This document shows positions 33,871-41,794 of a DNA stretch of 64,000 nucleotides, piece after piece. A model generated the notes under the pieces. The model was given only the letters and a program-made list of their open reading frames with translations. It was not told the origin of the DNA and ran no database searches. Made by a program: the position numbers and the translations under genes. Positions within the stretch are counted from its first letter, which is position 1, and each line of letters begins with the position of its first letter. The stretch comes from Natrialbaceae archaeon (lineage in GTDB: Archaea; Halobacteriota; Halobacteria; Halobacteriales; Natrialbaceae). The DNA is taken from positions 1-64,000 of the forward strand of contig PWMF01000040.1 of NCBI GenBank assembly GCA_003559215.1, read 5' to 3'.

Positions 33871-34437
33871 TCACTCCGAGCGGACGTCCCGTCGCATCGC
33901 AATCTCGAACCACGGGCAGAGGCGGAGCTGGCGGTACCACTCGGGATTGTCGTGCAGGCGCTCGTAGGGAACCCACATCAGGCCGCCGACCTCCTCCTCG
34001 TCGGGATCGAGCGTGCGATCGGACAGCGTCAGCTTCAGGACGGCACAGACTTCGTGTTCGACGCCCGCGTTCTCGAAGTAGCGCTTGTACTCGAAGCGGT
34101 CGGTCACCCGCAGGTCGTCGTACTGGTCGGGGGTGATGCCGAGTTCCTCCTCGAGCCGCTGGCGGGTCGCTTCTTCCTGGCTCTGTCCCTGCACGGGGTG
34201 GGAGGCGACGGTGCCGTCCCAGTGGGTTCCCCAGAGGCGCTTGCCGGGTGCACGCTGGGCGAGAAGGACGTTGTCGTCCCCGTCGAAGACGAGCGAGGTG
34301 AACGCCCGGTGGCGGATCCCGTCGCCGGTGTGGGCCTCGAGGCGGTTGACGAACTCGAGTTCCGTGTCGTCTTCGTCGACGGCGATGACGTCCTGCCGTG
34401 CGTTTTTGTGGGGTTCCTCGTCCTGTGGCGTACTCAT
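33871..34437 (-). CDS. Nudix protein of the type-1 IPP-isomerase family
   Basis: A 188-residue protein aligned with type-1 isopentenyl-diphosphate isomerase: RHRAFTSLVFDGDDNVLLAQRA, LWGTHWDGTVASHP, EEATRQRLEEELG, and EEEVGGLMWVPYE. The segment that holds the nucleophilic Cys in E. coli Idi (VCGHP) here reads VASHP, with Ala78, so the catalytic thiol is missing. Either the haloarchaeal enzyme works differently, or this is a Nudix hydrolase or other paralogue. I chose the ATG at 34437; a GTG two codons upstream is possible. Confidence 0.7.
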   Translation of the reverse strand: MSTPQDEEPHKNARQDVIAVDEDDTELEFVNRLEAHTGDGIRHRAFTSLVFDGDDNVLLAQRAPGKRLWGTHWDGTVASHPVQGQSQEEATRQRLEEELGITPDQYDDLRVTDRFEYKRYFENAGVEHEVCAVLKLTLSDRTLDPDEEEVGGLMWVPYERLHDNPEWYRQLRLCPWFEIAMRRDVRSE

Positions 34438-34498
34438 ACCCACACAATTGTAAAGGGTCTTGAAACCAGTATCGTCTCGCTACTCCCGACTCCGGCTG

Positions 34499-35503
34499 TC
34501 AGCCGGATCGGCCCCCGGCCGCGTCCGGATCCGGCCGGTACCCGTCTCCGACCACGACCTCGAGGGTGTTCGCCGCTGTCTCGAGTTCGAGGGTCTCCGC
34601 GTCGAGCATCTCGCCGTCGAGGCTGTATTCGATCGGCTCCGACCGCAGACTCTCGAGGGTGAGCGAGGGAACGCGGTGGCGAACGATGTGTCGCTCGCCG
34701 CGTTCGAACAGCCCCGAGAGCGCGGCCTCGCCGACGAGGTCGGTTGCCGGAGCGCGCTCGACGATCGTCACCTCGAACAGGCCGTCCTCGACGTTCGCCT
34801 GGGCGCGTCTGGTGCCGCCGAACCGCCGGCAGTTCCCGACGAGGACGAGCATCACCTCGCCCGTCCACGTCCTCCGCGTGCTCGCGCCACCGTCGTCGGG
34901 TCCGTTCTCGAGGGTCGCCCGAATCGGCAGGGAGTCGAACGAGGAAATCGTCTCGAGGGCGCGTCCGACGTACGCGAGGACCCCGAGGCGTCGCTTCTCG
35001 TCGGGCGTCGTCGCGCCGCTCGCCTCGGCGGTGAGCCCGCCGACACAGGAGTTGACGAACGCTCGACCGTTCGCGGTGCCCAGGTCGATCCGGCGACGCC
35101 GACCCGTGTCGATCGCGTCGAAGGCCGCCTCGACGTCGTCGATTCCGAGGTTCGACGCGAAGTTGTTTCCCGTTCCCGTCGGGACGACCGCGAGGGTCGT
35201 TCGCTCGAGCGCCTCGGCCTCGGCGAGGCCGTTGACGACCTCGTTGATCGTTCCGTCGCCGCCCGAGGCGACGACGAGTTCGGCGCCGTCGGCCCCGGCC
35301 TCTCGAGCGAACCGCACGCCGTCGCCCTCTCCCTCGGTGATCCGAACCGAGAACCCGCGCTCGCGTGCGAGCGTCCGCACCCGCTCGAGGTGAGCTTCCG
35401 TACCGCTCACCGGGTTGCAGATAACGACGTGATCGGCGTCGGTTCGGTTCTTTCGCGCGACCTCCTCGCTCGATCTCCCGACTCGATCGGCGTCTCGCTC
35501 CAT
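34499..35503 (-). CDS. Diacylglycerol/lipid kinase-family protein
   Basis: A 334-residue YegS/DagK-like kinase. The nucleotide-binding core reads VICNPVSGTE, then VASGGDGTINEVVNGLAEAE (the GGDGT signature, residues ~80-84), then AVVPTGTGNNFASNLGI. The C-terminal beta-sandwich domain ends LDGEMLDAETLELETAANTLEVVV. It phosphorylates a lipid or sphingoid-like acceptor; haloarchaeal lipid targets are unknown. It is convergent with the Nudix gene's side and divergent from the PHP gene. Confidence 0.87.
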   Translation of the reverse strand: MERDADRVGRSSEEVARKNRTDADHVVICNPVSGTEAHLERVRTLARERGFSVRITEGEGDGVRFAREAGADGAELVVASGGDGTINEVVNGLAEAEALERTTLAVVPTGTGNNFASNLGIDDVEAAFDAIDTGRRRRIDLGTANGRAFVNSCVGGLTAEASGATTPDEKRRLGVLAYVGRALETISSFDSLPIRATLENGPDDGGASTRRTWTGEVMLVLVGNCRRFGGTRRAQANVEDGLFEVTIVERAPATDLVGEAALSGLFERGERHIVRHRVPSLTLESLRSEPIEYSLDGEMLDAETLELETAANTLEVVVGDGYRPDPDAAGGRSG

Positions 35504-35555
35504 ACGCCCGTTACGAGTCAGAAGAACAAAACGGCCAGTTCACGTTCGTCTAGAT

Positions 35556-36266
35556 ATGTTCGCCGTCGACCTGCACGCACACACGCGATTCTTCCACGGT
35601 CACCGGGCGCTGGGCGACCGGTTCGACCCGTACGGGTTTCGGCTGCTCGAGCGCGCGCTCGACGTGCGCGGACTCGACGGCGTCGCGACGACGAACCACG
35701 ACTACTACACGCCGTTTTCCTCGTCGCACGTGACGGTGATTCCCGGGATCGAGGTCTCGACGACGCGCGGCCACGTCCTCGTGATCGGCCCCGATCCGCC
35801 GACCGAGACCGTCCCGGGTGAGTACACGCCCGCGGAGGTCGTCGAGCTGGCCCACGACCGGGGCTGTGCGGCGATCGTCGCCCACCCCTACCGCGACAGC
35901 ACGATCAGGGACCTCGAGGAGCTGCCGTTCGACGCGATCGAGATCAACGGCAAGCATCCCCGAACGGAGCGGCTGGTCCAGCGACTGGCCGAACGCCACG
36001 ACCTCCCCCTAGTCGGCGGCAGCGACGCACACTATCCCTTCGAGGCGGGGCGGGCGTACACGCGGATCGACGCCGCCGAACTCACGCCCGAGGCGGTCGT
36101 CGAGGCGATCCGGGACGGCCGGGTCGAGCCTCGAGTCGCGACCGGACGGTTCGATCGCGGGCTGCGTCGGCTCTACCGGGAGATCCACAGCCGCAAGCAT
36201 CCGAACGGGTTGCTCGCGGAGGCGTCGCCGGGGCTCGGAGAGCCGCCCGACGCGACCGACTCATAA
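35556..36266 (+). CDS. PHP-domain metal-dependent phosphoesterase
   Basis: A 236-residue protein of the PHP superfamily. Metal ligands visible: DLHAHTRFFHG (residues 5-15), ATTNHDYYTP (~45-54), PGIEVSTTRGH (~63-73), VAHPYRD (~107-113) and GGSDAHYPFEAG (~149-160), in the expected order. Members hydrolyse phosphoesters such as histidinol phosphate or nucleotides; this subgroup's substrate is unknown. It is convergent with the Lrp gene, separated by 5 bases. Confidence 0.87.
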   Translation: MFAVDLHAHTRFFHGHRALGDRFDPYGFRLLERALDVRGLDGVATTNHDYYTPFSSSHVTVIPGIEVSTTRGHVLVIGPDPPTETVPGEYTPAEVVELAHDRGCAAIVAHPYRDSTIRDLEELPFDAIEINGKHPRTERLVQRLAERHDLPLVGGSDAHYPFEAGRAYTRIDAAELTPEAVVEAIRDGRVEPRVATGRFDRGLRRLYREIHSRKHPNGLLAEASPGLGEPPDATDS

Positions 36267-36271
36267 ATTGG

Positions 36272-36685
36272 CTACCCGAGCTGTTCGTCCAGAATCAGCC
36301 GCGTCTGCGTGCTCACGACCTCGTCCTGGTCGCGGGCCTGCGTGATGAGATCGTTGACGCCGCGGGTGTCGGCCGCGTCGACGACGAGGACGATGTCCTG
36401 TTCGCCCGAGACCATCCAGACGAAGTCGACTTCTTTCCACTCGGCCATCCGTTCGGAGACGGCCTTCGTGTCGACGTCGACGGCGACGCTGACCTCGATC
36501 ATCGCCTTGACGTTACCCGTGTGCGTCGAGATCGTAAAGCGCTCGATCACCCCGTCGTCCATCATGCGTTCGACCCGGTTCCGAACCGTTCCCTCGCTCG
36601 TCCCTACCTCGTCGGCGATCTCCGTGTACGGCGTACGGGCGTCTCGCCGAAGCGTATCGAGGATCCGTCGATCGAGCTCGTCCAT
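36272..36685 (-). CDS. Lrp/AsnC-family transcriptional regulator
   Basis: A 137-residue Lrp/AsnC protein: an N-terminal HTH (LDRRILDTLRRDARTPYTEIADEVGTSEGTVRNRVERMMDDGVI) and a C-terminal RAM domain (AMIEVSVAVDV...VWMVSGEQDIVLVVDAADTRGVNDLITQ...EVVSTQTRLIL). Lrp proteins sense amino acids as dimers or octamers. Because the gene is divergent from carA and the intergenic region carries two matching palindromes, it probably controls carA and itself. The HTH helix ends in the SEGTVRNRV pattern of archaeal Lrp members. Confidence 0.9.
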   Translation of the reverse strand: MDELDRRILDTLRRDARTPYTEIADEVGTSEGTVRNRVERMMDDGVIERFTISTHTGNVKAMIEVSVAVDVDTKAVSERMAEWKEVDFVWMVSGEQDIVLVVDAADTRGVNDLITQARDQDEVVSTQTRLILDEQLG

Positions 36686-36721
36686 GGAGATGCGTGACTA
36701 CGACCGACCCGCACTTACCGA

Positions 36722-36736
36722 TTACGAATTTCGTAA
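36722..36736. promoter_or_regulatory. Palindrome TTACGAATTTCGTAA, candidate Lrp site 1
   Basis: A perfect 15-bp palindrome (around one central base) in the space between the divergent lrp-like and carA genes. Its inner form TACG-N5-CGTA recurs 52 bp away at 36775. The layout resembles archaeal Lrp-family operators of 13-15 bp. Confidence 0.55.
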
Positions 36737-36774
36737 CTCCGCTTCGAAGGTAACACTTATGACCACCGATCAAA

Positions 36775-36787
36775 TACGTAGTTCGTA
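36775..36787. promoter_or_regulatory. TACG-N5-CGTA, candidate Lrp site 2
   Basis: TACGTAGTTCGTA has the same TACG-N5-CGTA arms as site 1 and ends immediately before the carA start codon. Start-to-start distance to site 1 is 52 bp, about five helical turns, so both face the same side of the DNA. Confidence 0.5.
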
Positions 36788-37864
36788 ATGACAGCTGCCT
36801 ACGTTGCGCTGGAAGGTGGCCACGTGATCGAGGGACGTGGCCGCGCTCCGGGGACGGCTCGTGGCGAACTGGTCTTCACGACGGCGTACACCGGCTACGA
36901 GGAAAGCCTGACCGATCCGTCCTACGAGGAACAGATCCTGACCTTTTCGTACCCGCTGATCGGGAACTACGGCGTTCGCGAGGAACGCTTCGAGGACGAC
37001 CGCGTCCACCCGCGGGCCGTGCTCTCCCGGGAGCTCACCGACGACGTCGCCGACTGGCTCGAGAGCGAGGGCGTTCCCGCGATGGACCATCTCGACACCC
37101 GCGAGGTCGTCACCGACATCCGCGACGAGGGTGCGATGAAGTGCGGGATCGCCGTCGGCGAGGACGTCACCGAGGAAGACGCCCTCGCGGAGCTCGAGGC
37201 CTGCAAGGAGATGAGCGACCACACCGAGATCGGTGCTCAAGTCAGCGTCGACGAGGCCGAAGTTCACGGCGCGGATAACGACGGCGAGACCGTCGCGCTG
37301 ATCGACTGCGGCGCGAAGGGCTCGATCATCAGTTCGCTCGTCGAGCGGAACGCGACGGTTCACGTCCTCCCCTACGACGCCAGCGTCGAGGACGTCGAGT
37401 CGGTCGACCCCGACGTGCTGTTCATCTCGAACGGCCCGGGCGACCCCGCGAACTACGAGCAGGCCGTCTCGCTCGTCGAGGAGTTCGTCGAGGACACGCC
37501 CGTCGCCGGCATCTGTCTCGGCCAGCAGATCGTCGCTCGCGCGCTGGGCGGCACCACCGAGAAGATGACGTTCGGCCACCGCGGGGTCAACCAGCCAGTC
37601 CTCGACCTCGACTCCGGTCGGGTCGTCATGACGACCCAGAACCACGGCTACACGGTCGACGAACCCGGCGACGCCCTCGAGGTCTCCCAGATCAACGTCA
37701 ACGACGACACGCCCGAGGGCCTCGAAGGCGTCGAGCACGACGTCCTCACCCGCCAGTACCACCCCGAAGCCAACCCCGGTCCCGAGGACACCCTCGACTT
37801 CTTCGACGACGTCCTCGCGATGGCCGGTGACCGAAGCCAGCGAGCCGTCCCCGCCGACGACTGA
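36788..37864 (+). CDS. carA: Carbamoyl-phosphate synthase small subunit
   Basis: A 358-residue CarA. The N-terminal small domain reads AYVALEGGHVIEGRGRAPGTARGELVFTTAYTGYEESLTDPSYEEQIL. The glutaminase domain carries the nucleophile Cys in GICLGQQIVARALGG and the His-Glu pair in QYHPEANPGPED. It supplies ammonia to CarB for carbamoyl phosphate, used in arginine and pyrimidine synthesis. carB is not in this window, so the subunits are not adjacent here on the downstream side. The Lrp-type palindromes lie at its start, and the mRNA is probably leaderless. Confidence 0.95.
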   Translation: MTAAYVALEGGHVIEGRGRAPGTARGELVFTTAYTGYEESLTDPSYEEQILTFSYPLIGNYGVREERFEDDRVHPRAVLSRELTDDVADWLESEGVPAMDHLDTREVVTDIRDEGAMKCGIAVGEDVTEEDALAELEACKEMSDHTEIGAQVSVDEAEVHGADNDGETVALIDCGAKGSIISSLVERNATVHVLPYDASVEDVESVDPDVLFISNGPGDPANYEQAVSLVEEFVEDTPVAGICLGQQIVARALGGTTEKMTFGHRGVNQPVLDLDSGRVVMTTQNHGYTVDEPGDALEVSQINVNDDTPEGLEGVEHDVLTRQYHPEANPGPEDTLDFFDDVLAMAGDRSQRAVPADD

Positions 37865-37873
37865 TACGGCCTA

Positions 37874-37888
37874 CTGTAACGATTACAG
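37874..37888. repeat. Palindrome CTGTAA-CGA-TTACAG after carA
   Basis: A 15-bp inverted repeat 10 bases after the carA stop. The adjoining bases TTACAGCAGTCCGTGTGAG (37883-37901) resemble TTACAGCGGTCCGCATGAA at 14986-15004, with four transitions in 19 positions. This may be an interspersed element or a shared 3'-end signal. Confidence 0.35.
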
Positions 37889-37988
37889 CAGTCCGTGTGA
37901 GTCCCGCTCGGTCTCCCGGGCAGTTTCGACGCGCCGTTTTCGACCGAATCCGCAACGCTGAACCCCGAGGCGACGCCTCGCTCGAGTA

Positions 37989-38525
37989 ATGGACCGCCCG
38001 CCCGCCCTCGACGGCTTCGCCGACCAGCGCCCGCTCGAGCACGCGGCGACGGTCGCCGTCGCGCTCGTCGTCTTCTGGGCCGGATACTTCGGCGCGGTCG
38101 CCGTCGGCTACGGCGACCTCTCGGTGCTCGCCGGCGAGACGAACATCTCCGCACAGCGCGTCGGCGGGATGGCCGGCTCGATCCTCGTCTGGACGTACTT
38201 CGGACTCGCGTTCGTCCGCGGCTCCGGCGGACCGCTGCTGAACGCCGTCGTCTACCCGCTCGCGATCGTCGCGCTCGCGCCGTTCGCCAGTCGCTGGGCG
38301 CTGTTCGGCGTCGATACCGGAGCGTTCGTCTCGCGGTTCGTCGGCGTGTTCGTGCTCGAGCCGCTGGTGACGTTCGCGGTCGCGGTCGTTCCCGGGATCG
38401 GCGCGTTTGTCACCCTGCTCGCGATCTGGGGGGCGTCGATCGACGACGACGAACGCCGGGCGTGGGAGGATCGTCACCTCTCCGAGCCGTTTTACGAGGC
38501 GTTCGTCGCGCAAGATCGGGAGTGA
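37989..38525 (+). CDS. Four-helix membrane protein
   Basis: A 178-residue protein with about four transmembrane helices (near residues 22-44, 58-72, 80-98 and 110-146) and short acidic ends. The last helix contains VTFAVAVVPGIGAFVTLLAIWGASI. The family is not recognised. It is probably a haloarchaeal protein of unknown role. The start is the ATG at 37989. Confidence 0.6.
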   Translation: MDRPPALDGFADQRPLEHAATVAVALVVFWAGYFGAVAVGYGDLSVLAGETNISAQRVGGMAGSILVWTYFGLAFVRGSGGPLLNAVVYPLAIVALAPFASRWALFGVDTGAFVSRFVGVFVLEPLVTFAVAVVPGIGAFVTLLAIWGASIDDDERRAWEDRHLSEPFYEAFVAQDRE

Positions 38526-38618
38526 CGGCCACCGCTCGCGACCGCCCACGAGTGACCCGCCCGCCGTGTCGTGAAAGCCTACTTGTCCCTGCGGGGTGAC
38601 AGTACGGCTACCCTACGC

Positions 38619-39479
38619 ATGCCCGCCGATCGTCTTCTCGTTCCCGTTGCGAACCCCGAAACCGCGGATCGACTGCTCGATACGGCGATCGACGTCGCCA
38701 CCGATCGCGACCTCGAGCTCCTCGTCTTCTCGGTCGTTACCGTCCCGATGCAGGTCCCCCTCCGCGAGGCTCGACGCCAGTTCGACGTCGACGATCGGGA
38801 GGCGCTGGTCGCCGACGCGGTCGAGCGAGCGACGGGATACGGTGTCTCCGCGGTGGGCCGCGTCCGATTCGGCCGAAGCGTCGCCGACGGGGTCCGCAGC
38901 GTCGCGACCGACGAGTCCGTCGACGCGATCTTGCTTGGCTGGCGCGGTCGACCCCGTCGCCGCGACGTCGTCCTCGGGAGCTACATCGACGACATTCTCG
39001 CCGACGCGCCGTGTGACGTCCTCGTTAAGCGTATCGACCGGGATCGACGCGCCGTCTCGTCGGTGCTCGTCCCCGTCGCCGGGGGCCCCAACACGGAGTT
39101 CGCCGCCGAGACCGCGGGGGCGCTGGCCCGCGCCCACGACGCGCGGATCGAACTTGTCACCGTCGTCCCCGACCGCGAGGAGGCGACCGTCGCCGAGGCC
39201 CGGGACCTGCTCAACCGCACGGCGCCCGCGCTGGGGGCCGTCGAGTCGGTCGAACAGACCGTTCTCGAGGGATCGGTCGTCGAGACGATCGTGGAGCGCT
39301 CGAGCGACCACGACGTGACCGTCGTCGGCGCGGCCGAGGGCGGGTTCCTCCGGCGGGCGCTGGTCGGGGACGTCCCCGAGGCGATCGGCCGCGAGGCCGA
39401 CGGTGCCGTCATCATGGCCAAGCGAAAACAGGACGTTCCCGAGGCGCTGTGGCGCCGGCTACGGGAGCGGTTCCGATAA
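38619..39479 (+). CDS. Universal stress protein with two USP domains
   Basis: A 286-residue protein with two tandem USP domains. The first (~1-140) starts DRLLVPVANPETADRLLDTAIDVA and ends near GSYIDDILADAPCDVLVKRI. The second (~146-275) starts VSSVLVPVAGGPNTEFAAETAGALA and has VVGAAEGGFLRRALVGDVPEAIGREADGAVIMAKR, with a G-x-x-G-x-x-R-x-x-x-G-like loop. ATP-binding motifs are only partly conserved. I chose the ATG at 38619, since the family starts just before the first strand. Confidence 0.85.
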   Translation: MPADRLLVPVANPETADRLLDTAIDVATDRDLELLVFSVVTVPMQVPLREARRQFDVDDREALVADAVERATGYGVSAVGRVRFGRSVADGVRSVATDESVDAILLGWRGRPRRRDVVLGSYIDDILADAPCDVLVKRIDRDRRAVSSVLVPVAGGPNTEFAAETAGALARAHDARIELVTVVPDREEATVAEARDLLNRTAPALGAVESVEQTVLEGSVVETIVERSSDHDVTVVGAAEGGFLRRALVGDVPEAIGREADGAVIMAKRKQDVPEALWRRLRERFR

Positions 39480-39994
39480 CTGTGGGAGCTTCGGGTCCGG
39501 CGTCGACGCTCGCTACGTTCGCGTACCGGTGGTGTTTTGTAGCGAGGGCGAAGAGGTTTCGGTAGACGGCACGGCCAGCCGGCTACCTTTCGGCCCGCGT
39601 GGTTTCCACGCGCGGTCACCGCTGACTGGCCTACCCCGTCTCTCTACTACTCGTGAGCGACCGCTATCGTCGCTGTGGTCTCTAACTGACGATCTCGGTA
39701 TCGTCCGCGAAGCGATCGCGGGATCGAAACCGAACGACGAGACGTGCTCCCGCCGCTGAGACCTGACTCCTCGAGCCGTGCGAGTCGGGACCCTTCGAGG
39801 CGAACCACCGAACTCACCGGAGCGAGGACCTCGAGTCCACGGAGGGTCTCTGGCTCCCGTCCACTCAGTGGCGTCCGAACGACCCTCGATCCGTAAACGC
39901 CATCGCGGCACCGACCGCTCTCGCCGAGTACAGTTCGTTTGCCGCTCCTCGAAGAATCTCGACCGAAGAACCGCTCACCCCGTTCGCAACGGTT
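39480..39994. other. 515-base intergenic region, no gene seen
   Basis: Open frames here are Arg/Ser/Pro-rich and lack the acidic bias of real proteins from this genome. The stretch contains a 16-base copy of the 3' end of the purN-purH gene (39891-39906; the gene copy is 40021-40036) and otherwise nothing I can interpret. Confidence 0.5.
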
Positions 39995-41626
39995 CTAATC
40001 GTGGCGAAAACTCCGCTGTCCCGTAAACGCCATCGCCATCCCGTGTTCGTCCGCGGCGGCGATCACGTCGTCGTCGTTGACCGAGCCGCCGGGCTGGACG
40101 ACCGCCTCGATGCCCGCCTCGGCGGCCTCCTCGATCCCGTCCGGAAACGGGAAAAAGGCGTCCGAGGCCATCACGGCACCCTCTGCAGTCTTCCCTTCGG
40201 CGTGTTCGTCGGCTTTCATCGCCGCCAGGCGAACCGCGTCGACGCGGGAGACCTGTCCCATCCCGACGCCGACGGTTTCGGTGCCCTGCGCGAGGAGGAT
40301 CCCGTTCGACTTGACGTGTTTCAGCGTCTGCCAGGCGAACACCATCGACTCGAGTTCGTCCTCGGTCGGCTCGCGCTCGGTAACGACCTCGAGGTCCTCG
40401 ACGGCAATCGACTGGAGGTCCCGTTCCTGGACGAGTCGGCCTCCGACGAGCGGTTTCTCTGTGAACCGATCCGTTCGGTCGCCCAACTCTCCGACGTCCA
40501 GTACGCGCAGATTCTCCTTCTCGCAGAGCACCTCGAGTGCGTCCTCGGTGTAGCCCGGCGCGACGACGACCTCCTTGAACGAGTCGATCACCTGTTCGGC
40601 TGTATCGGCGTCACACTCCCGGTTGAGTGCGACGATGCCGCCGAAGGCACTCATGGGGTCGGTCGAGAGGGCCTTCCCGTAGGCTTCGGAGAGCGACTCC
40701 GCCGTCGCACAGCCGGCAGGATTGGTGTGTTTGATCACCGCCGCCGCGGGCTCCTCGAACTCTTTGATGAGATTCAGCGCGCCGTCGGCGTCGTTGTAGT
40801 TGTTGTACGACAGCGATTTCGCGCCCTCGTTCAACTGGTCGGCGTGGACGACGCTAGCCTCGCCGCAGGTGTAGTCGGCGTACACCGCGGCGTCCTGATG
40901 GGGATTCTCGCCGTACCGCAGCGTGTCGACGCGGTCGCTCGAGGCGAGGCGCCGAGTCGGCAGCCCCTCGGCGTCGGGGGCGCTCGAGACGTCGGTTTCG
41001 ACCGACACCTCGTCGGCCTCGAGATCCACGTCCACCGCACCCTCGGCGAACCACTTCACCGCCCGCGGGTACGCCCGGAACTCGCCCTCGTGGAGGACTC
41101 GATCCTTCAGCGTCTCCTCGTCGTCACCCTCGTAGATCGCCACCGGCTCCTGGGTGACGATCGGGCCGGCGTCGATCTCCGCCTCGATGACCTCGCCGTC
41201 CTCGTCGGTCGCGTCGGTGACGACGTGGACGGTACAGCCCGTTACGGAGACGTCCGCCTCGAGCGCGTCGCCCCAGGCGTCGTCGCCGGGGAACGCGGGC
41301 AGCAGGGAGGGGTGGACGTTCAGCGTCGTCGGCTGGGTCTCGAGGAACGTATCGGAGAGGATCCGCATGTAGCCGTCGAGACAGATCAGGTCGAACTCGT
41401 ACGCCGCCAGGGCCTCGTTGACCGACCGTTCGTGTTCGCGACGATCGATCCCGTCCTCGAGCGGAACGACCTCGGTCGGAATCCCGCGTTCGGCTGCGGC
41501 CTCGAGGATCGGCGCCTCCGGATCGTAGGACAGGACGACGGCGAGGTCGGCTCCGCCCGGTCGACGGTCGGCGACGTTCAACAGGTTGCGGCCTCGGTTG
41601 CCGGCCAGTCCGGCGATTCGGGTCAT
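39995..41626 (-). CDS. purH: Fused GAR transformylase-AICAR transformylase (PurN-PurH)
   Basis: A 543-residue fusion. Residues ~1-190 are a PurN-type GAR formyltransferase: MTRIAGLAGNRGRNLLN, LDGYMRIL, LNVHPSLLPAFPG and DEDGEVIEAEIDAGPI. Residues ~215-543 are the AICAR transformylase half of PurH: RYGENPHQDAAVY, LSYNNYNDADGALNLI, IKHTNPAGCATAES and AFGGIVALN. The IMP cyclohydrolase (MGS-like) domain that bacteria place at the N-terminus is missing and replaced by PurN. Haloarchaea make IMP with separate PurO, so this fits established knowledge. The fusion puts two formyl-transfer steps of purine synthesis in one protein. It is divergent from purB. Confidence 0.9.
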   Translation of the reverse strand: MTRIAGLAGNRGRNLLNVADRRPGGADLAVVLSYDPEAPILEAAAERGIPTEVVPLEDGIDRREHERSVNEALAAYEFDLICLDGYMRILSDTFLETQPTTLNVHPSLLPAFPGDDAWGDALEADVSVTGCTVHVVTDATDEDGEVIEAEIDAGPIVTQEPVAIYEGDDEETLKDRVLHEGEFRAYPRAVKWFAEGAVDVDLEADEVSVETDVSSAPDAEGLPTRRLASSDRVDTLRYGENPHQDAAVYADYTCGEASVVHADQLNEGAKSLSYNNYNDADGALNLIKEFEEPAAAVIKHTNPAGCATAESLSEAYGKALSTDPMSAFGGIVALNRECDADTAEQVIDSFKEVVVAPGYTEDALEVLCEKENLRVLDVGELGDRTDRFTEKPLVGGRLVQERDLQSIAVEDLEVVTEREPTEDELESMVFAWQTLKHVKSNGILLAQGTETVGVGMGQVSRVDAVRLAAMKADEHAEGKTAEGAVMASDAFFPFPDGIEEAAEAGIEAVVQPGGSVNDDDVIAAADEHGMAMAFTGQRSFRHD

Positions 41627-41794
41627 GGTCGAACCCGTGACCGCGAGAGGCAAAGCCGTTGCGGTCTCGAGCGCCTTGGTATACACAATTAAGCATTACT
41701 ACGACAGTATTTGGCCCCCAGATTTTCGAAGTATGCACGGTCGTGGCACCTCGTTTCGATACGCTTTTGCACCGCGCTGGAAAGGATCGGAACG

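Noticed and set aside
39403-39911. Open frames of 118 and 132 codons after the universal stress gene
   Set aside because: Arg/Ser/Pro-rich composition, no start signals, and overlap of coding sequence in the first case.
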